Shown: piece by piece, positions 10,646-20,065 of the stretch
Layout: each line of letters opens with the position of its first letter
Numbering within the stretch: position 1 is the first letter of the stretch
Source of the DNA: Cyclobacteriaceae bacterium
GTDB taxonomy: Bacteria > Bacteroidota > Bacteroidia > Cytophagales > Cyclobacteriaceae
Direction: 5' to 3'
Length of the DNA: 64,000 nt
Assembly (NCBI GenBank): GCA_028285685.1
Contig: JANQOR010000027.1
Coordinates: 165,094 to 229,093, forward strand
The notes under the pieces: model-generated
Databases searched by the model: none
Seen by the model: the letters and a program-made list of their open reading frames with translations, nothing else
Told to the model about the DNA's origin: nothing
Position numbers and translations under genes: made by a program

Positions 10646-13600
10646 ATGTGGAAGTTACCGTTCTTGCTGTGCTTTATGGCACTTTACGAGCTGGTCCGAT
10701 ATTCACAAGACCAGTCATTCGAATCCTCTGGAGAGTTGAGATCTGGGATGTTAAACAGCCTTGAGCTAGTTTCTGGGCCAATGAATACAGGACCACCAGA
10801 AGCTTCGATCTCTGTGATGCCAGGAGGCGTGTCGAATGCTATTTTATGGCTTGCTCCAAATTGTGATGTTAGTTACGATGGCACAAATCAAGTTGATTCG
10901 TGGAGTGATATAAGTGCTGGTGGCTTTGTGGCCTCTAACACTGGAATTAGTACCCTATCTGGGTCAATGCCAGATTTTGTTGCAGGTTCATTCGTTGAAA
11001 GTGAAATCAATTCAAATCCAACATTTAATTTCAACTCTTCCATTTCATTCAATGAAGTTGGTAATGATGATTACCTTGGTTTCGAAAATTTCTCAACCTT
11101 GGTGGATGCGAGCGGAATTACAGCTCTTTTAGTTGCTAATTTTCCGGCCACCAGTTCCAGCGATCAAACAATATTCTCCTACCTCTCTAGTGATAGCCAC
11201 AATGACGAATTCGATGCAGGCATTAGCGATGATGGTGGGATGGATGGGGTTTTTACTGAATCTGCAGATTCGAATTCGGGTCTGAATGGAGACTTACGAG
11301 ATGGAATCACAAGAATCATTTCGATCAGATTTGATGGTAATGGATCCACCATTGCAATTAATGGTGGCAATCCTGGAGGCAATACATTTTCGCCTGTATC
11401 AATAGCAGCAAATGGAACATTTGTCATTGGCCAAGATCTGGATGATTTTTCAACTCCCGCGTTTGAAGCCAATCGTAGCCTGACTGCTGAAATAGGTGAC
11501 TTGATCATTTTTGACCAAATAGTGGGAGCAACGGATCGTCAGAAAGTGAATTCATACCTTGCACTAAAATATGGGATAACGTTGGATCAAGGCTCTCAGC
11601 AGGATTATCTAAACTCTAGTGGCGTAGCAATTTTTCCCGTTGTTACCGAGTCAGCAAACTATGCCACTTATGACAATGATATATCTGGTATTGGCCGGGA
11701 TGATGTTTCAGGCTTGAACCAGCTTAGATCAAAGAGTGTAAATGCAGATGCGCTTCTGACGGGCTCTTCTGAAAGTTTTGATTCAGATCTTCAATTCATT
11801 ATTTGGGGAAATGATGATGGATTGCTGGCTTTTAGTTCCACGGAGGTAAGCGGTGGGATTAGTACAAGAATTGGTAGGGAATGGAGAGTGGCAGTCTCTA
11901 ATTCAGCAGGCTCAGTGGACCTCTCTTTTGACTTGTCAGGTGTTACAAATTCACCAGCGGGCTCAGACAATGTGGCCTTGGTTGTTGACGGGGATGGTGA
12001 CTTTAGCAACGGATTTCTACGGTCCATTTCAGCAAGTACATGGAATGGAACTATTGCGACCTTCGACAATATCTCCATTAATGATGATGAAGTACTGACT
12101 ATTGCCACGATGCCTAGCGCGCCGGGTGGGGTGTCATCGGGAATTGGTGTATGGTTAAGTGCAAATGATGAAGTCTACAACGAAGGTGCTACTTTGGCCT
12201 CCGATGGTCAGTCGGTTGAAAGGTGGGGAGACCAGAGTGGCAATGGAAACGATGCATTAAATCTTAGTATCCCACAACAACCTACTTTCAGGACTAACTC
12301 GATTAATTTCAATTCAGCAGTAGATTTCGATGGGACAGATGATGACCTGAGTGGATCAAACGGTTTCCGTACCGTGGACTACTTGACAGTTTTTAGGCCA
12401 AATCAGGATTTTACCTCAAGCTCTCCTCCAACGTACATACTTGGTTTCGGTGGTTTTGATTTTAACGGTTTATTCCTGGGCAACCTGATTGGAAGCAACA
12501 ATGTTGTAACACACTTTGCCACTCTGTTTGGAAGATCTGTGGATGATGCCGGTTTGACAGTCTCTAACGAAACATTGATCAATTCCAGGAACAATGCACT
12601 TGGCACCGGACAGAATTTGTTGTTAAATGAGAATCAACTAGACAATTTTAGCTCGGGTACCTTTACTAATTTAAGCGGAAATTATATTCTTGGGAATAGC
12701 CCGGCAGAAACGGGAGCCTTTCCGGGTTTAATTGGGGAGGTTATTAGTTATGATGTACGTTTAAATGATACAGACAGACTGAAGGTCTCATCCTATCTTG
12801 CCATTAAGTATGGACTTTTTTTGGAGGGAGTAGCTACCGATTATCTTGCTTCTGATGGTGACTTTGTCTATGAAAAGATAGTTGGGGGAGAGATTGACAA
12901 CAATCACGATATTGCGGCAATTGGTCGCGATGACATAACCAATCTGGATCAACGAAAATCAAAGAGTGCTAATGCGGATTCACGACTGACAATTGCACTT
13001 ACAGATAATGGTGGATCTTTTCAAAACCCGAATTCATTCACTAAAAACCTCTCATTTTTAGCCTGGGGAAATGACAATGATGACAACGGCATTGTCGAAG
13101 ATGTAGCTTCAGACCTGCCCTCCAACGTGGTAAGCAGACTTGATCGGCAGTGGCGCGTGCAAGAGCGGGGTACGGTGGGAGAGGTCACGATCCAGGTGGA
13201 TCTGGCTGGGATTGATCCTCTGGGAGCTGAGTCTGATTTTACAACTAACACAGCTTCTGATTTTTTGCTATTGATTAATTCAGGAGCAACATTCAACAGT
13301 GGACTTACCAAAAGCCTGGAAGCAACCTCCTTCGATGCGGCGAATGAAATAGTCACGTTCCAGGCTGATTTCAACGATAGCGAGTTTTTTACGGTTGCGA
13401 CTTCAAAAATCAACACGTTTGGTCCTGGAGGTGTGTCCGCTAACTTAAGATTGTGGTTAAAGGCTGGTGCAGGGATAGACGAGACGGATGGGCAGCTCGT
13501 AGATCAATGGGAAGATCAGTCTGGCAATGGGTCACATGCCATTCAAGCATCGGGCGGAATGCAGGGCGTTTATTTAGATGACTCGAATTCGCAAGCTATT

Positions 13601-15214
13601 AATTTTCACCCTGCAATCGAATTTGATAATGACCTGGATAGTTATACCATAAGTTCTGATTTGTCGATAGGTGCGATGGGTGATGTGACTGCATACTATG
13701 TCGCAAGGGCAGACCTTGAGACTGGAAATGATATTTTACTTGCTTTTGGATCTGGAGCTAATGCACAATTGCACAATCTACGTGTGGTTGGCCTTCCTAC
13801 CTTATCATATCTTCGGCTGTCGGGCAATCAAATGGTAGGGGCGACGACGCTTGATATTGGCCAGGTTCTCTTAGCAGGTTATCAGAGGTTATCAGCAAAC
13901 TCGTTTCAACTAAAGTTAAATGGATCCATAGATGCCACAGGCGGCATAGGTGATGGGACTTTTTTTGCAAATTCTTCGACAACACTTGGAGCCTTGGACA
14001 ATACGGGAAATAGTGGATTCGCTGGTGAACTTGCGGAGGTAATTGTCTATGGCGATAATCACAATGCAATCACCGCCGAGGCTGTTGAGTCTTATCTAGC
14101 GCTGAAGTATGGGATAACTTTGAACGGGGGTGATTACGATTATACCAGTCCTGAGGGGAGTATTTTCTATCCGGGAAATTCCGATACAAATTTTGCTGGT
14201 TATAGGTCAGATGTGGCCGGAATCTGTCGTGACGATAAGTCTAACTGGAAGCAGTTGACTGCTGCGTCGAGCAATACCACAGCTTCGTTGAGAATAACAA
14301 AAGATGATCAGTTTACCGGGAACGATCAATATATCACTTGGGCTCATAATGGCAATGCCATTGCTTCGGTAGGATCTGACTTCCCATCCGGGATCGAATC
14401 AAGATTGGGAAGGGTGTGGAAATTGAAGAAAACCAATGCTCCAACAGGCACTGTTACGATGACCTTCGATCTGGTAAGCAACTATCAAGGTGCTGATTTG
14501 AGAATTCTAGTTGATAATGATGGTGACTTTAGTGATGCCACAGTTTTAAATACTGGGGCCAGCACGAATGGAGATGAATTCACATTTTCATCCATTGATT
14601 TATCGAGTTTCAACGATGGCGATCTTTTTTCAATAGGAACAGTAGATAGAACCAGTTCTCCACTTCCTCTAACATGGCTGGCTTTTAGCGTAAGGCTGTC
14701 CGAAGGAAAGGTCATGCTTGAATGGAAGACAACAAATGAGGTCAATGTCAAGAACTTTGAAATTGAAAGAAGCACGAATGGTGTTGATTTCAGTTCAATT
14801 GGTAAGACCAATGCCTTCAACCTCTCAAGTCAGATTAACTCCTACCGATACGTTGACCCCCAGCCTTTGTTTAATGTTGGATTCTACAGGATAAAACAGG
14901 TCGATTATGATGGAGAATTCACCTACTCCGCCATTAAGACAGTCAATTTTGATCTACCGAGCTTGAGTGTTTCCATTTACCCGATTCCTGTCTCAGAGGT
15001 GCTTCAGATAAAACTGAGTAAAAATGTCAATTTTGGTCGATTTAGCTTATTTGACCTTGGCGGTAAAGACAGGAGCTTGATTGTTGATGGAACAGCAGAT
15101 AACACAGATGTGATCTCATTGCGCAACCTTAATGCACTGAAGGATGGCATTTATCTCTTGGTGCTTTTTCTTGACGGAGAACTGATCCAACGTAAAGTTG
15201 TGATTCAAAACTAA
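10646..15214 (+). CDS. Secreted three-module lectin-like protein with T9SS sorting domain
   Basis: This 1522-residue protein has a short hydrophobic N-terminus that could be a signal peptide, although it is weak. Three homologous modules start near residues 59, 492 and 926, each opening with PGGVS followed by a tryptophan- and leucine-containing strand. Each module is about 433 residues long. They carry phrases typical of concanavalin/LamG-like jelly rolls (DQSGNG, LKYGITL) and a companion segment with GIGRDD or AAIGRDD. The third module has GICRDD at this place. After about residue 1345 comes the same beta-sandwich module found in the preceding protein, then a type-A T9SS domain (YPIP, LKDGIYLL, KVVIQN). 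It is likely a surface-attached or secreted glycan-binding protein; the ligand is unknown. It has its own transcript because a terminator precedes it, and it converges on uvrD with an 18-bp gap. Confidence 0.85.
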   Translation: MWKLPFLLCFMALYELVRYSQDQSFESSGELRSGMLNSLELVSGPMNTGPPEASISVMPGGVSNAILWLAPNCDVSYDGTNQVDSWSDISAGGFVASNTGISTLSGSMPDFVAGSFVESEINSNPTFNFNSSISFNEVGNDDYLGFENFSTLVDASGITALLVANFPATSSSDQTIFSYLSSDSHNDEFDAGISDDGGMDGVFTESADSNSGLNGDLRDGITRIISIRFDGNGSTIAINGGNPGGNTFSPVSIAANGTFVIGQDLDDFSTPAFEANRSLTAEIGDLIIFDQIVGATDRQKVNSYLALKYGITLDQGSQQDYLNSSGVAIFPVVTESANYATYDNDISGIGRDDVSGLNQLRSKSVNADALLTGSSESFDSDLQFIIWGNDDGLLAFSSTEVSGGISTRIGREWRVAVSNSAGSVDLSFDLSGVTNSPAGSDNVALVVDGDGDFSNGFLRSISASTWNGTIATFDNISINDDEVLTIATMPSAPGGVSSGIGVWLSANDEVYNEGATLASDGQSVERWGDQSGNGNDALNLSIPQQPTFRTNSINFNSAVDFDGTDDDLSGSNGFRTVDYLTVFRPNQDFTSSSPPTYILGFGGFDFNGLFLGNLIGSNNVVTHFATLFGRSVDDAGLTVSNETLINSRNNALGTGQNLLLNENQLDNFSSGTFTNLSGNYILGNSPAETGAFPGLIGEVISYDVRLNDTDRLKVSSYLAIKYGLFLEGVATDYLASDGDFVYEKIVGGEIDNNHDIAAIGRDDITNLDQRKSKSANADSRLTIALTDNGGSFQNPNSFTKNLSFLAWGNDNDDNGIVEDVASDLPSNVVSRLDRQWRVQERGTVGEVTIQVDLAGIDPLGAESDFTTNTASDFLLLINSGATFNSGLTKSLEATSFDAANEIVTFQADFNDSEFFTVATSKINTFGPGGVSANLRLWLKAGAGIDETDGQLVDQWEDQSGNGSHAIQASGGMQGVYLDDSNSQAINFHPAIEFDNDLDSYTISSDLSIGAMGDVTAYYVARADLETGNDILLAFGSGANAQLHNLRVVGLPTLSYLRLSGNQMVGATTLDIGQVLLAGYQRLSANSFQLKLNGSIDATGGIGDGTFFANSSTTLGALDNTGNSGFAGELAEVIVYGDNHNAITAEAVESYLALKYGITLNGGDYDYTSPEGSIFYPGNSDTNFAGYRSDVAGICRDDKSNWKQLTAASSNTTASLRITKDDQFTGNDQYITWAHNGNAIASVGSDFPSGIESRLGRVWKLKKTNAPTGTVTMTFDLVSNYQGADLRILVDNDGDFSDATVLNTGASTNGDEFTFSSIDLSSFNDGDLFSIGTVDRTSSPLPLTWLAFSVRLSEGKVMLEWKTTNEVNVKNFEIERSTNGVDFSSIGKTNAFNLSSQINSYRYVDPQPLFNVGFYRIKQVDYDGEFTYSAIKTVNFDLPSLSVSIYPIPVSEVLQIKLSKNVNFGRFSLFDLGGKDRSLIVDGTADNTDVISLRNLNALKDGIYLLVLFLDGELIQRKVVIQN

Positions 15215-15232
15215 GGCTGGATTTGGCTATGA

Positions 15233-17500
15233 TTACAGAATCCTCAGCTTGGCGAAACTTAGCAAAAGCGTCTTCTCTCCAGCTTTTTCGAAATCTACTT
15301 TTGCTTTCTTATTGGCTCCCTGCTCATCTATTTCAGAAACGACTCCAAACCCAAACTTTGGATGCTCTACTTTCATTCCTTCAGCAAGGTTCGAAGTATC
15401 GCTGGGCTCAAAGTCGGGGCTAGGCTTATGATTTATGATCTGATTTGCAAATTTCTTGGTTGTCGATTCCTTCTTTAGGTTTCTGACAAAATTTTTGGTT
15501 ACGTAATTTACCCCTGGCGATACTGGATCGCTCGAAGAGAATTTTCGGTTAACCTTGATGAAATCTGGATCTACCTCCTCTAGAAAGCGGCTTGGTTCAC
15601 AGTTCTTTAGTCGACCAAAACGATATCGATTGAGTGCGTAACTGAAGGATAGTTTTTGTTTTGCTCGCGTTATGGCAACATAGAAGAGACGTCTTTCTTC
15701 TTCCAGGTCTGCACGGCTACTTAGCATCATTTGAGACGGGAAAAGATCTTCTTCAAGCCCTACAATATAGACGTATTCGAACTCAAGACCCTTGGCCATA
15801 TGAATGGTCATAAGCGTCACCGCATCTTCTGTTTTTTCATTTCTGTCCTCGTCGGTCAGCAATGCTACATCCTGAAGAAACGCGCCAAGGCTTTTGTCTT
15901 CTCTTTCTGGCTGTTCTGTAAATTCTTTGATCGCGTTGAGAAGTTCCTGCGTGTTCTCATATCGATTCATTCCCTCGATTGTCTTGTCCTCATAGAGCTC
16001 TTTTAGAAGTCCGGAGGTTTTTGCGATCTGGGAGGCAGTATCATAGGCATCCTTCTTTTCATTTGTCAGCCGAAATGATTTGATCAGGGTAACAAAATTT
16101 TCAACCTGGGTTCCGCCTCTTCCTCCGACATGAGAGCTTGCCCTCTCCATAATTTCCCAAAGCGGTTTCTGCTCTTCCGATGCAGCTACAACCATTTTAT
16201 TAATGGTCCCTGGCCCAATGCCACGCTTTGGTAGATTTATGATCCTTCGCATGGCTTGCTCGTCGTTTGGATTCACAACGTACCTGAAGTAAGCGAGTAA
16301 GTCCTTGATCTCTCTTCTTTGATAAAAGGAGAGACCCCCTACGATGCGGTACTTGATGTTGTTTCTTCGAAGCGCTTCTTCCATCGCTCGACTCTGACTA
16401 TTGGTTCGATAAAGAATAGCGAAATCCCTATTCGGAACCTGATGCTGCATCTTGTTTTCAAAGATCGAGGAAGCGATCAATTTGCCCTCCTCGTTATCAG
16501 AAGTAGCTTTTATCAGATCAATGAGGTCGCCATCCGAATTGTGAGTCCAAACGCTTTTCTTAAGCTGTGCGGTATTCTTGTTTATAACCGAATTTGCTGC
16601 GTTTACAATCGTTTTGGTCGATCGATAATTCTGCTCTAACCGGATCATCTTCAAATCCGGATAGTCTTTTTCGAAGTTGAGAATGTTTTGAATGTCAGCT
16701 CCCCGAAAGGCGTAGATACTTTGTGCATCGTCCCCAACAACGCAAATATTTTGTCTTACCGCCGCCAAACGTTTGGCTATCATGTACTGAGAGATATTTG
16801 TATCTTGAAACTCGTCGATCATGACGTGATGGAAACGCTGTTGATACTTATTCAACACATCAGGGTTTTCCTGGAACAAGACGTTGGTGTTGAATAAGAG
16901 ATCATCAAAGTCCATCGCATCTGCAGCAAAGCACCGCTCGGAATATGCCTGGTAGAGCCTTCCCATTTCCGGACGCATATTCATTTTGTCATCCTCATAG
17001 TAGATGGGATTGTTTAGGTATTCTCGCCAAGAGACAAGCCGGTTTTTTGCCCCGGAAATCCGATTATAAATAATATTCGGTTTGTATACTTTGTCATCCA
17101 GGTTAAATTCCTTAACAATGAGTTTGATCAGTGATTTGGAGTCGTCCGTATCATAAATGGTGAAGTTGCTGGGATAGCCTAACCGACCAGCCTCTGCTCG
17201 TAAGATCCTGGCAAATACTGAGTGAAAAGTACCCATCCAAAGATTCTTAGCCTCATTTCCCACCACAGATTCAATTCGGTGCTGCATTTCCTTAGCAGCT
17301 TTGTTCGTAAATGTTAGGGCGAGAATACTAAATGGATCAATCCCGTGCTTCTCTATCAGGTGGGCAATCCTATAAGTCAGCACGCGAGTCTTGCCTGAGC
17401 CTGCACCTGCAATGATCATGCAAGGACCTTCTATATTTAATACACCTTCTCTTTGCGGGGGATTCAGCGACTCTAGGTAGTCTGCTCGCGCTTCTGCCAT
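15233..17500 (-). CDS. pcrA: UvrD/PcrA-type 3'-5' DNA helicase
   Basis: This is a 755-residue superfamily 1A helicase that unwinds DNA in nucleotide-excision and mismatch repair and clears replication obstacles. The N-terminus shows the Q motif (LNPPQREGV) and Walker A (GAGSGKTRVL, about residues 32-41). Motif Ia is TFTNKAA, Walker B is MIDEFQDTN, and later motifs include GDDAQSIYAFRGA, LEQNYRS, TIHMAKGLEF and VAITRAK. A short C-terminal domain after a linker (HPKFGFGVV, VDFEKAG) matches the Tudor-like RNA-polymerase-binding domain of PcrA. Length is normal for the family. It is transcribed alone toward the convergent lectin-like gene. Whether to call it uvrD or pcrA is a naming choice. Confidence 0.95.
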   Translation of the reverse strand: MAEARADYLESLNPPQREGVLNIEGPCMIIAGAGSGKTRVLTYRIAHLIEKHGIDPFSILALTFTNKAAKEMQHRIESVVGNEAKNLWMGTFHSVFARILRAEAGRLGYPSNFTIYDTDDSKSLIKLIVKEFNLDDKVYKPNIIYNRISGAKNRLVSWREYLNNPIYYEDDKMNMRPEMGRLYQAYSERCFAADAMDFDDLLFNTNVLFQENPDVLNKYQQRFHHVMIDEFQDTNISQYMIAKRLAAVRQNICVVGDDAQSIYAFRGADIQNILNFEKDYPDLKMIRLEQNYRSTKTIVNAANSVINKNTAQLKKSVWTHNSDGDLIDLIKATSDNEEGKLIASSIFENKMQHQVPNRDFAILYRTNSQSRAMEEALRRNNIKYRIVGGLSFYQRREIKDLLAYFRYVVNPNDEQAMRRIINLPKRGIGPGTINKMVVAASEEQKPLWEIMERASSHVGGRGGTQVENFVTLIKSFRLTNEKKDAYDTASQIAKTSGLLKELYEDKTIEGMNRYENTQELLNAIKEFTEQPEREDKSLGAFLQDVALLTDEDRNEKTEDAVTLMTIHMAKGLEFEYVYIVGLEEDLFPSQMMLSSRADLEEERRLFYVAITRAKQKLSFSYALNRYRFGRLKNCEPSRFLEEVDPDFIKVNRKFSSSDPVSPGVNYVTKNFVRNLKKESTTKKFANQIINHKPSPDFEPSDTSNLAEGMKVEHPKFGFGVVSEIDEQGANKKAKVDFEKAGEKTLLLSFAKLRIL

Positions 17501-17596
17501 AGCGCAAATCTAGGGATTACAGTTGGGACTTGCTGATGAAAGTAAATCCAATTTACCACGAATTGGGACGGCTGTGGTCCCTAAGTAGAAATGAAG

Positions 17597-18106
17597 CTAT
17601 TTTCCTTCTTCTTCTTTTAAAAATGTGGTTTCATGAAATTTCTTTGACCATTTTCCATCCTCCCATATTCCAACAATAAATTGGAATTTGTTATCATCTA
17701 AATAGATCCAACTATCCCTGAGAAAAGCACCGTTATACTCGTATTCAAAATGCAGGTTTCTGCCATCGACGAGGATTGTTCCCTGAGTGATGCCACCAAA
17801 CCTGTCAAACTCGTAAAATTCAAGTCTGTCTTCTTCTTTGTTATAAGCCCGTACCCCAACTGCTCTAAATCCAAACTCTTTGGTTTTTGGGTCGGTAGAC
17901 CAGGAATTCACCCTTACAATCTGCTTATTCAGGTCCCACTTCATAGTGTAGACAGTTTTCCCTTCAAACCCTCCGAGCTGCATTCCTTCGGAGATCCAAC
18001 TTCCATCTGCTAAGGTCTCAAAGGCTTTGATTGGATTTTTCTGGGCGTGGGCATGTGTAGAAATAATGACCAACATGAGTACCATAAGTCTTAAAATTGC
18101 TCTCAT
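17597..18106 (-). CDS. Secreted lipocalin-like protein of unknown function
   Basis: This 169-residue protein starts with a clear signal peptide (hydrophobic MVLMLVIIS, then an AHAQ cleavage region). The mature part is about 145 residues of alternating beta-strand pattern with many aromatic residues. It includes GSWISEG near the start of the mature chain and FVGIW-like spacing near the end, as in small beta-barrel proteins that measure as DUF1579 or lipocalin-like. No catalytic motif is recognised. It probably sits in the periplasm. It lies 59 bp downstream of the DUF1761-type gene on the same strand and could be read with it, although the gap is large enough for its own promoter. Function is not assigned. 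Confidence 0.75.
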   Translation of the reverse strand: MRAILRLMVLMLVIISTHAHAQKNPIKAFETLADGSWISEGMQLGGFEGKTVYTMKWDLNKQIVRVNSWSTDPKTKEFGFRAVGVRAYNKEEDRLEFYEFDRFGGITQGTILVDGRNLHFEYEYNGAFLRDSWIYLDDNKFQFIVGIWEDGKWSKKFHETTFLKEEEGK

Positions 18107-18165
18107 TTTAGAAGGATTAGAATTTTTTTTGAGTTTATTCCGGCTTTAAAAATGATGCTGCATAC

Positions 18166-18564
18166 TCACCTCCAAATGCCTATGATGAATCCGATTAATG
18201 TGAAATATACAACAATATAGCCTCCATTAATCATGATGTATCTCAGAGATTTTTGCTCAAAAAGGGCAATGATTGCGAAAATAAGTGCTGCCCATCCAAG
18301 TCCTGCAAGAAACCCCGCAGTGGTACCCCAGACCCAATCGGTTTTACTATCTCCGAGAAAAGCTGCCAGATTGTAGCAGATGATAATTGACAGAATAGTG
18401 GAAATGGTGTACACTTTACCAGCATTGACTTTTTTAATATCCTCGTCCGTGAGATTATTTTCATGCTTCCAGGCATTGTAAAACATAGCTGGGGAGTACC
18501 AGAGAGCGCCAACGGCAAGGTTGGATATTGCTGCAACTAGAACGGCCCAGTGATTGATGTACAT
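18166..18564 (-). CDS. DUF1761-type four-helix membrane protein
   Basis: The 132-residue protein has about four hydrophobic helices and the family signature near its N-terminus: INHWAVLVAA, then GALWYSP and an FxxAW stretch. This matches DUF1761, a family of small inner-membrane proteins without known function. I chose ATG at 18564 because family members begin M.INxxAVLVAA. An ATG three codons upstream (18573) is also possible, and a TTG-initiated longer form is unlikely because the -7 promoter element (18589-18596) lies inside it. Its promoter has a box shared with the next upstream gene (see 18589-18632), so the two are probably co-regulated. Confidence 0.8.
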   Translation of the reverse strand: MYINHWAVLVAAISNLAVGALWYSPAMFYNAWKHENNLTDEDIKKVNAGKVYTISTILSIIICYNLAAFLGDSKTDWVWGTTAGFLAGLGWAALIFAIIALFEQKSLRYIMINGGYIVVYFTLIGFIIGIWR

Positions 18565-18588
18565 TTCTTCCATTTCTCTTTTTTCAGC

Positions 18589-18632
18589 CAAATGTAGAAA
18601 GCACAAGCGGTCCTGTCTTGGAAAAAATTTAC
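18589..18632 (-). promoter_or_regulatory. Promoter of the DUF1761 gene with shared 18-bp box
   Basis: On the minus strand a perfect Bacteroidota -7 element, TACATTTG, lies at 18596-18589. Eighteen bases further upstream is the box GTAAATTTTTTCCAAGAC (18632-18615). The usual TTTG at -33 is absent. The same -7 element, same 18-base gap and same 18-base box occur at 19176-19219, while the gap sequences differ. This suggests a protein binding site that replaces the -33 contact. The site lies just downstream of the neighbouring gene's stop codon. Confidence 0.65.
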
Positions 18633-18638
18633 CTGAAT

Positions 18639-19154
18639 CTAATCCCTAATCCTTGAGTATATAATTGGATTTACCAGTTCTAATTCCTTAGGTGGATTTG
18701 TTTGAGTTGAGTACTTGGCAAAGTATCGAAACTGATTTTCGTCTGTTTTGATAATCCTGGATATGTACGACCTTACTGAAGTTCCGGGTGAGACTCTGGC
18801 CGAATGAGTTAATGAATCCCCATCAAGTATGGCGAAACCGGAATGGCTTTCGTTACCTGGCCCTTTTAAATGGTACCTTAGGGTATCGTTTTCGGTGAAG
18901 TACATCCCCTCATAGGTTCTAAAGAGTTCATTTGATTTATTGAATAACTCATTTTCAGCATAGAAATATCTCCCTTTCGGAGATAGCCTATACGTCAGAA
19001 CTGATTTAAAGGAGGAGTCTACAGGATACCCCACCCACGTTCCTTCTATGAAAAGAGGAAGCTCCAGCTGCCTTCGGCTAACTGATTTAGACGAGAGGAG
19101 AGAAATGAGACAAAGTGTTGTAATTATCAATAAAATAGCAGTACCTCTTTTCAT
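18639..19154 (-). CDS. Membrane-anchored or secreted protein of unknown function
   Basis: The 171-residue protein begins with MKRG and a strong hydrophobic segment (ILLIITTLCLISLL) that could be a signal peptide or anchor. The rest is beta-rich, with GTWVGYP near residue 40 and a run of strands (YRLSPKGRYFY, RTYEGMYF, TLRYHLKG) that resembles small lipocalin-like barrels. No known family was recognised. I chose ATG 19154 over a TTG-initiated form at 19178 because a perfect -7 element overlaps the latter. It shares a promoter box with the DUF1761 gene downstream and lies directly after the AraC-type regulator gene, a reasonable candidate for its controller (inference). Confidence 0.7.
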   Translation of the reverse strand: MKRGTAILLIITTLCLISLLSSKSVSRRQLELPLFIEGTWVGYPVDSSFKSVLTYRLSPKGRYFYAENELFNKSNELFRTYEGMYFTENDTLRYHLKGPGNESHSGFAILDGDSLTHSARVSPGTSVRSYISRIIKTDENQFRYFAKYSTQTNPPKELELVNPIIYSRIRD

Positions 19155-19175
19155 CCTTGTAGTTTTATTTGGCAG

Positions 19176-19219
19176 CAAATGTACCTTGCAAGTGGCCTTC
19201 GGTCTTGGAAAAAATTTAC
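19176..19219 (-). promoter_or_regulatory. Promoter with the second copy of the shared 18-bp box
   Basis: The minus-strand -7 element TACATTTG is at 19183-19176, and the box GTAAATTTTTTCCAAGAC is at 19219-19202, exactly 18 bases apart. This is the same geometry as at 18589-18632. The predicted transcript start is about 15 bases upstream of the ATG at 19154. The box begins 16 bases after the end of the AraC-family gene. Confidence 0.65.
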
Positions 19220-19234
19220 TAGAGAGGACTACTG

Positions 19235-20065
19235 TCAGCTTCTGACGTTTACAGGAATATAATTAAGAATGGGTCCCTTCTCTACCAGGTACTTTTCAGG
19301 ATTGAGACCTGAGTAGTGCTTGAATTCGTTAATGAAATGAGCCTGATCATAATAGCCACAATCCAGTGACAATCGTGTCCAGTTTACAGAATTGGAATGC
19401 TCTAATTCCATAAGTACTCGCTGGAATCGTTGTATTTTTTGCAATTCTTTCGGTGTTATTCCTAGATGTTTTTTAAACAAATGGATCAGATGCTTTTGAC
19501 TATACCCACATTTCTCGGAGATCTCCTTTATTGTCTTTTCAGATGGGCTAGAAGATAATACTTGAACACCGTAAGTAATGACCCCCGGGATTTCCTCTTG
19601 AAGAAGCCTCTTACTAAAATACTCCTCAACGACTCTGAACTTATTTTCAGGAGCAGTAGTGTTTAGAATATCATCTCTGAGTTCATTGATTGAACTGCCA
19701 AACAGAAGGTCAGTGTCGACCACTTGATCCGTAATTTCTCCTAACGGAAAATGGGAGAAATGGTATGCGGCCCCTTGGTGGAATCTAATCACCATCATGG
19801 AGGAATTCACTCCACCAGCGTCTATGGTGATCAATTTTTTTCTCGCGCCCGACAACCACGAGGATGTGCATTTTTGCTTTTTCTGAAGAGTGACATTATC
19901 AAAAATGTATTTTGGACGTTCGGTAAGATCGATGATCAAATCCTGGTAGCCTTCTGGCAGCAGCTTTTCTGCTTCATATCCCGGGGTTAGATATTCAAAG
20001 AATGCCATGGACTCAATAAAATGAGATAAAAACCCGACAGGCTTGTGGATTAGAAAAACCATCAC
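19235..20065 (-). CDS. AraC-family transcriptional regulator
   Basis: The 276-residue protein ends in a double helix-turn-helix of AraC type at about residues 175-270. The first HTH lies around IKEISEKCGYSQKHLIHLFK and the second around LSLDCGYYDQAHFINEFK, with the family phrase GITPKELQ between them and a G.NPEKY ending. The N-terminal 150 residues resemble the cupin-like sensor domain of Bacteroidota AraC proteins (LPEGYQDLIIDL). Its ATG overlaps the stop codon of the upstream M24 peptidase gene by four bases, so the two are translationally coupled. The shared promoter boxes downstream make the two following small genes candidate targets. The inducer is unknown. Confidence 0.9.
   Translation of the reverse strand: MMVFLIHKPVGFLSHFIESMAFFEYLTPGYEAEKLLPEGYQDLIIDLTERPKYIFDNVTLQKKQKCTSSWLSGARKKLITIDAGGVNSSMMVIRFHQGAAYHFSHFPLGEITDQVVDTDLLFGSSINELRDDILNTTAPENKFRVVEEYFSKRLLQEEIPGVITYGVQVLSSSPSEKTIKEISEKCGYSQKHLIHLFKKHLGITPKELQKIQRFQRVLMELEHSNSVNWTRLSLDCGYYDQAHFINEFKHYSGLNPEKYLVEKGPILNYIPVNVRS

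Noticed and set aside
10558-10764. Short plus-strand frame before the lectin-like protein
   Set aside because: It overlaps the start of the real gene in another frame and shows no family pattern.
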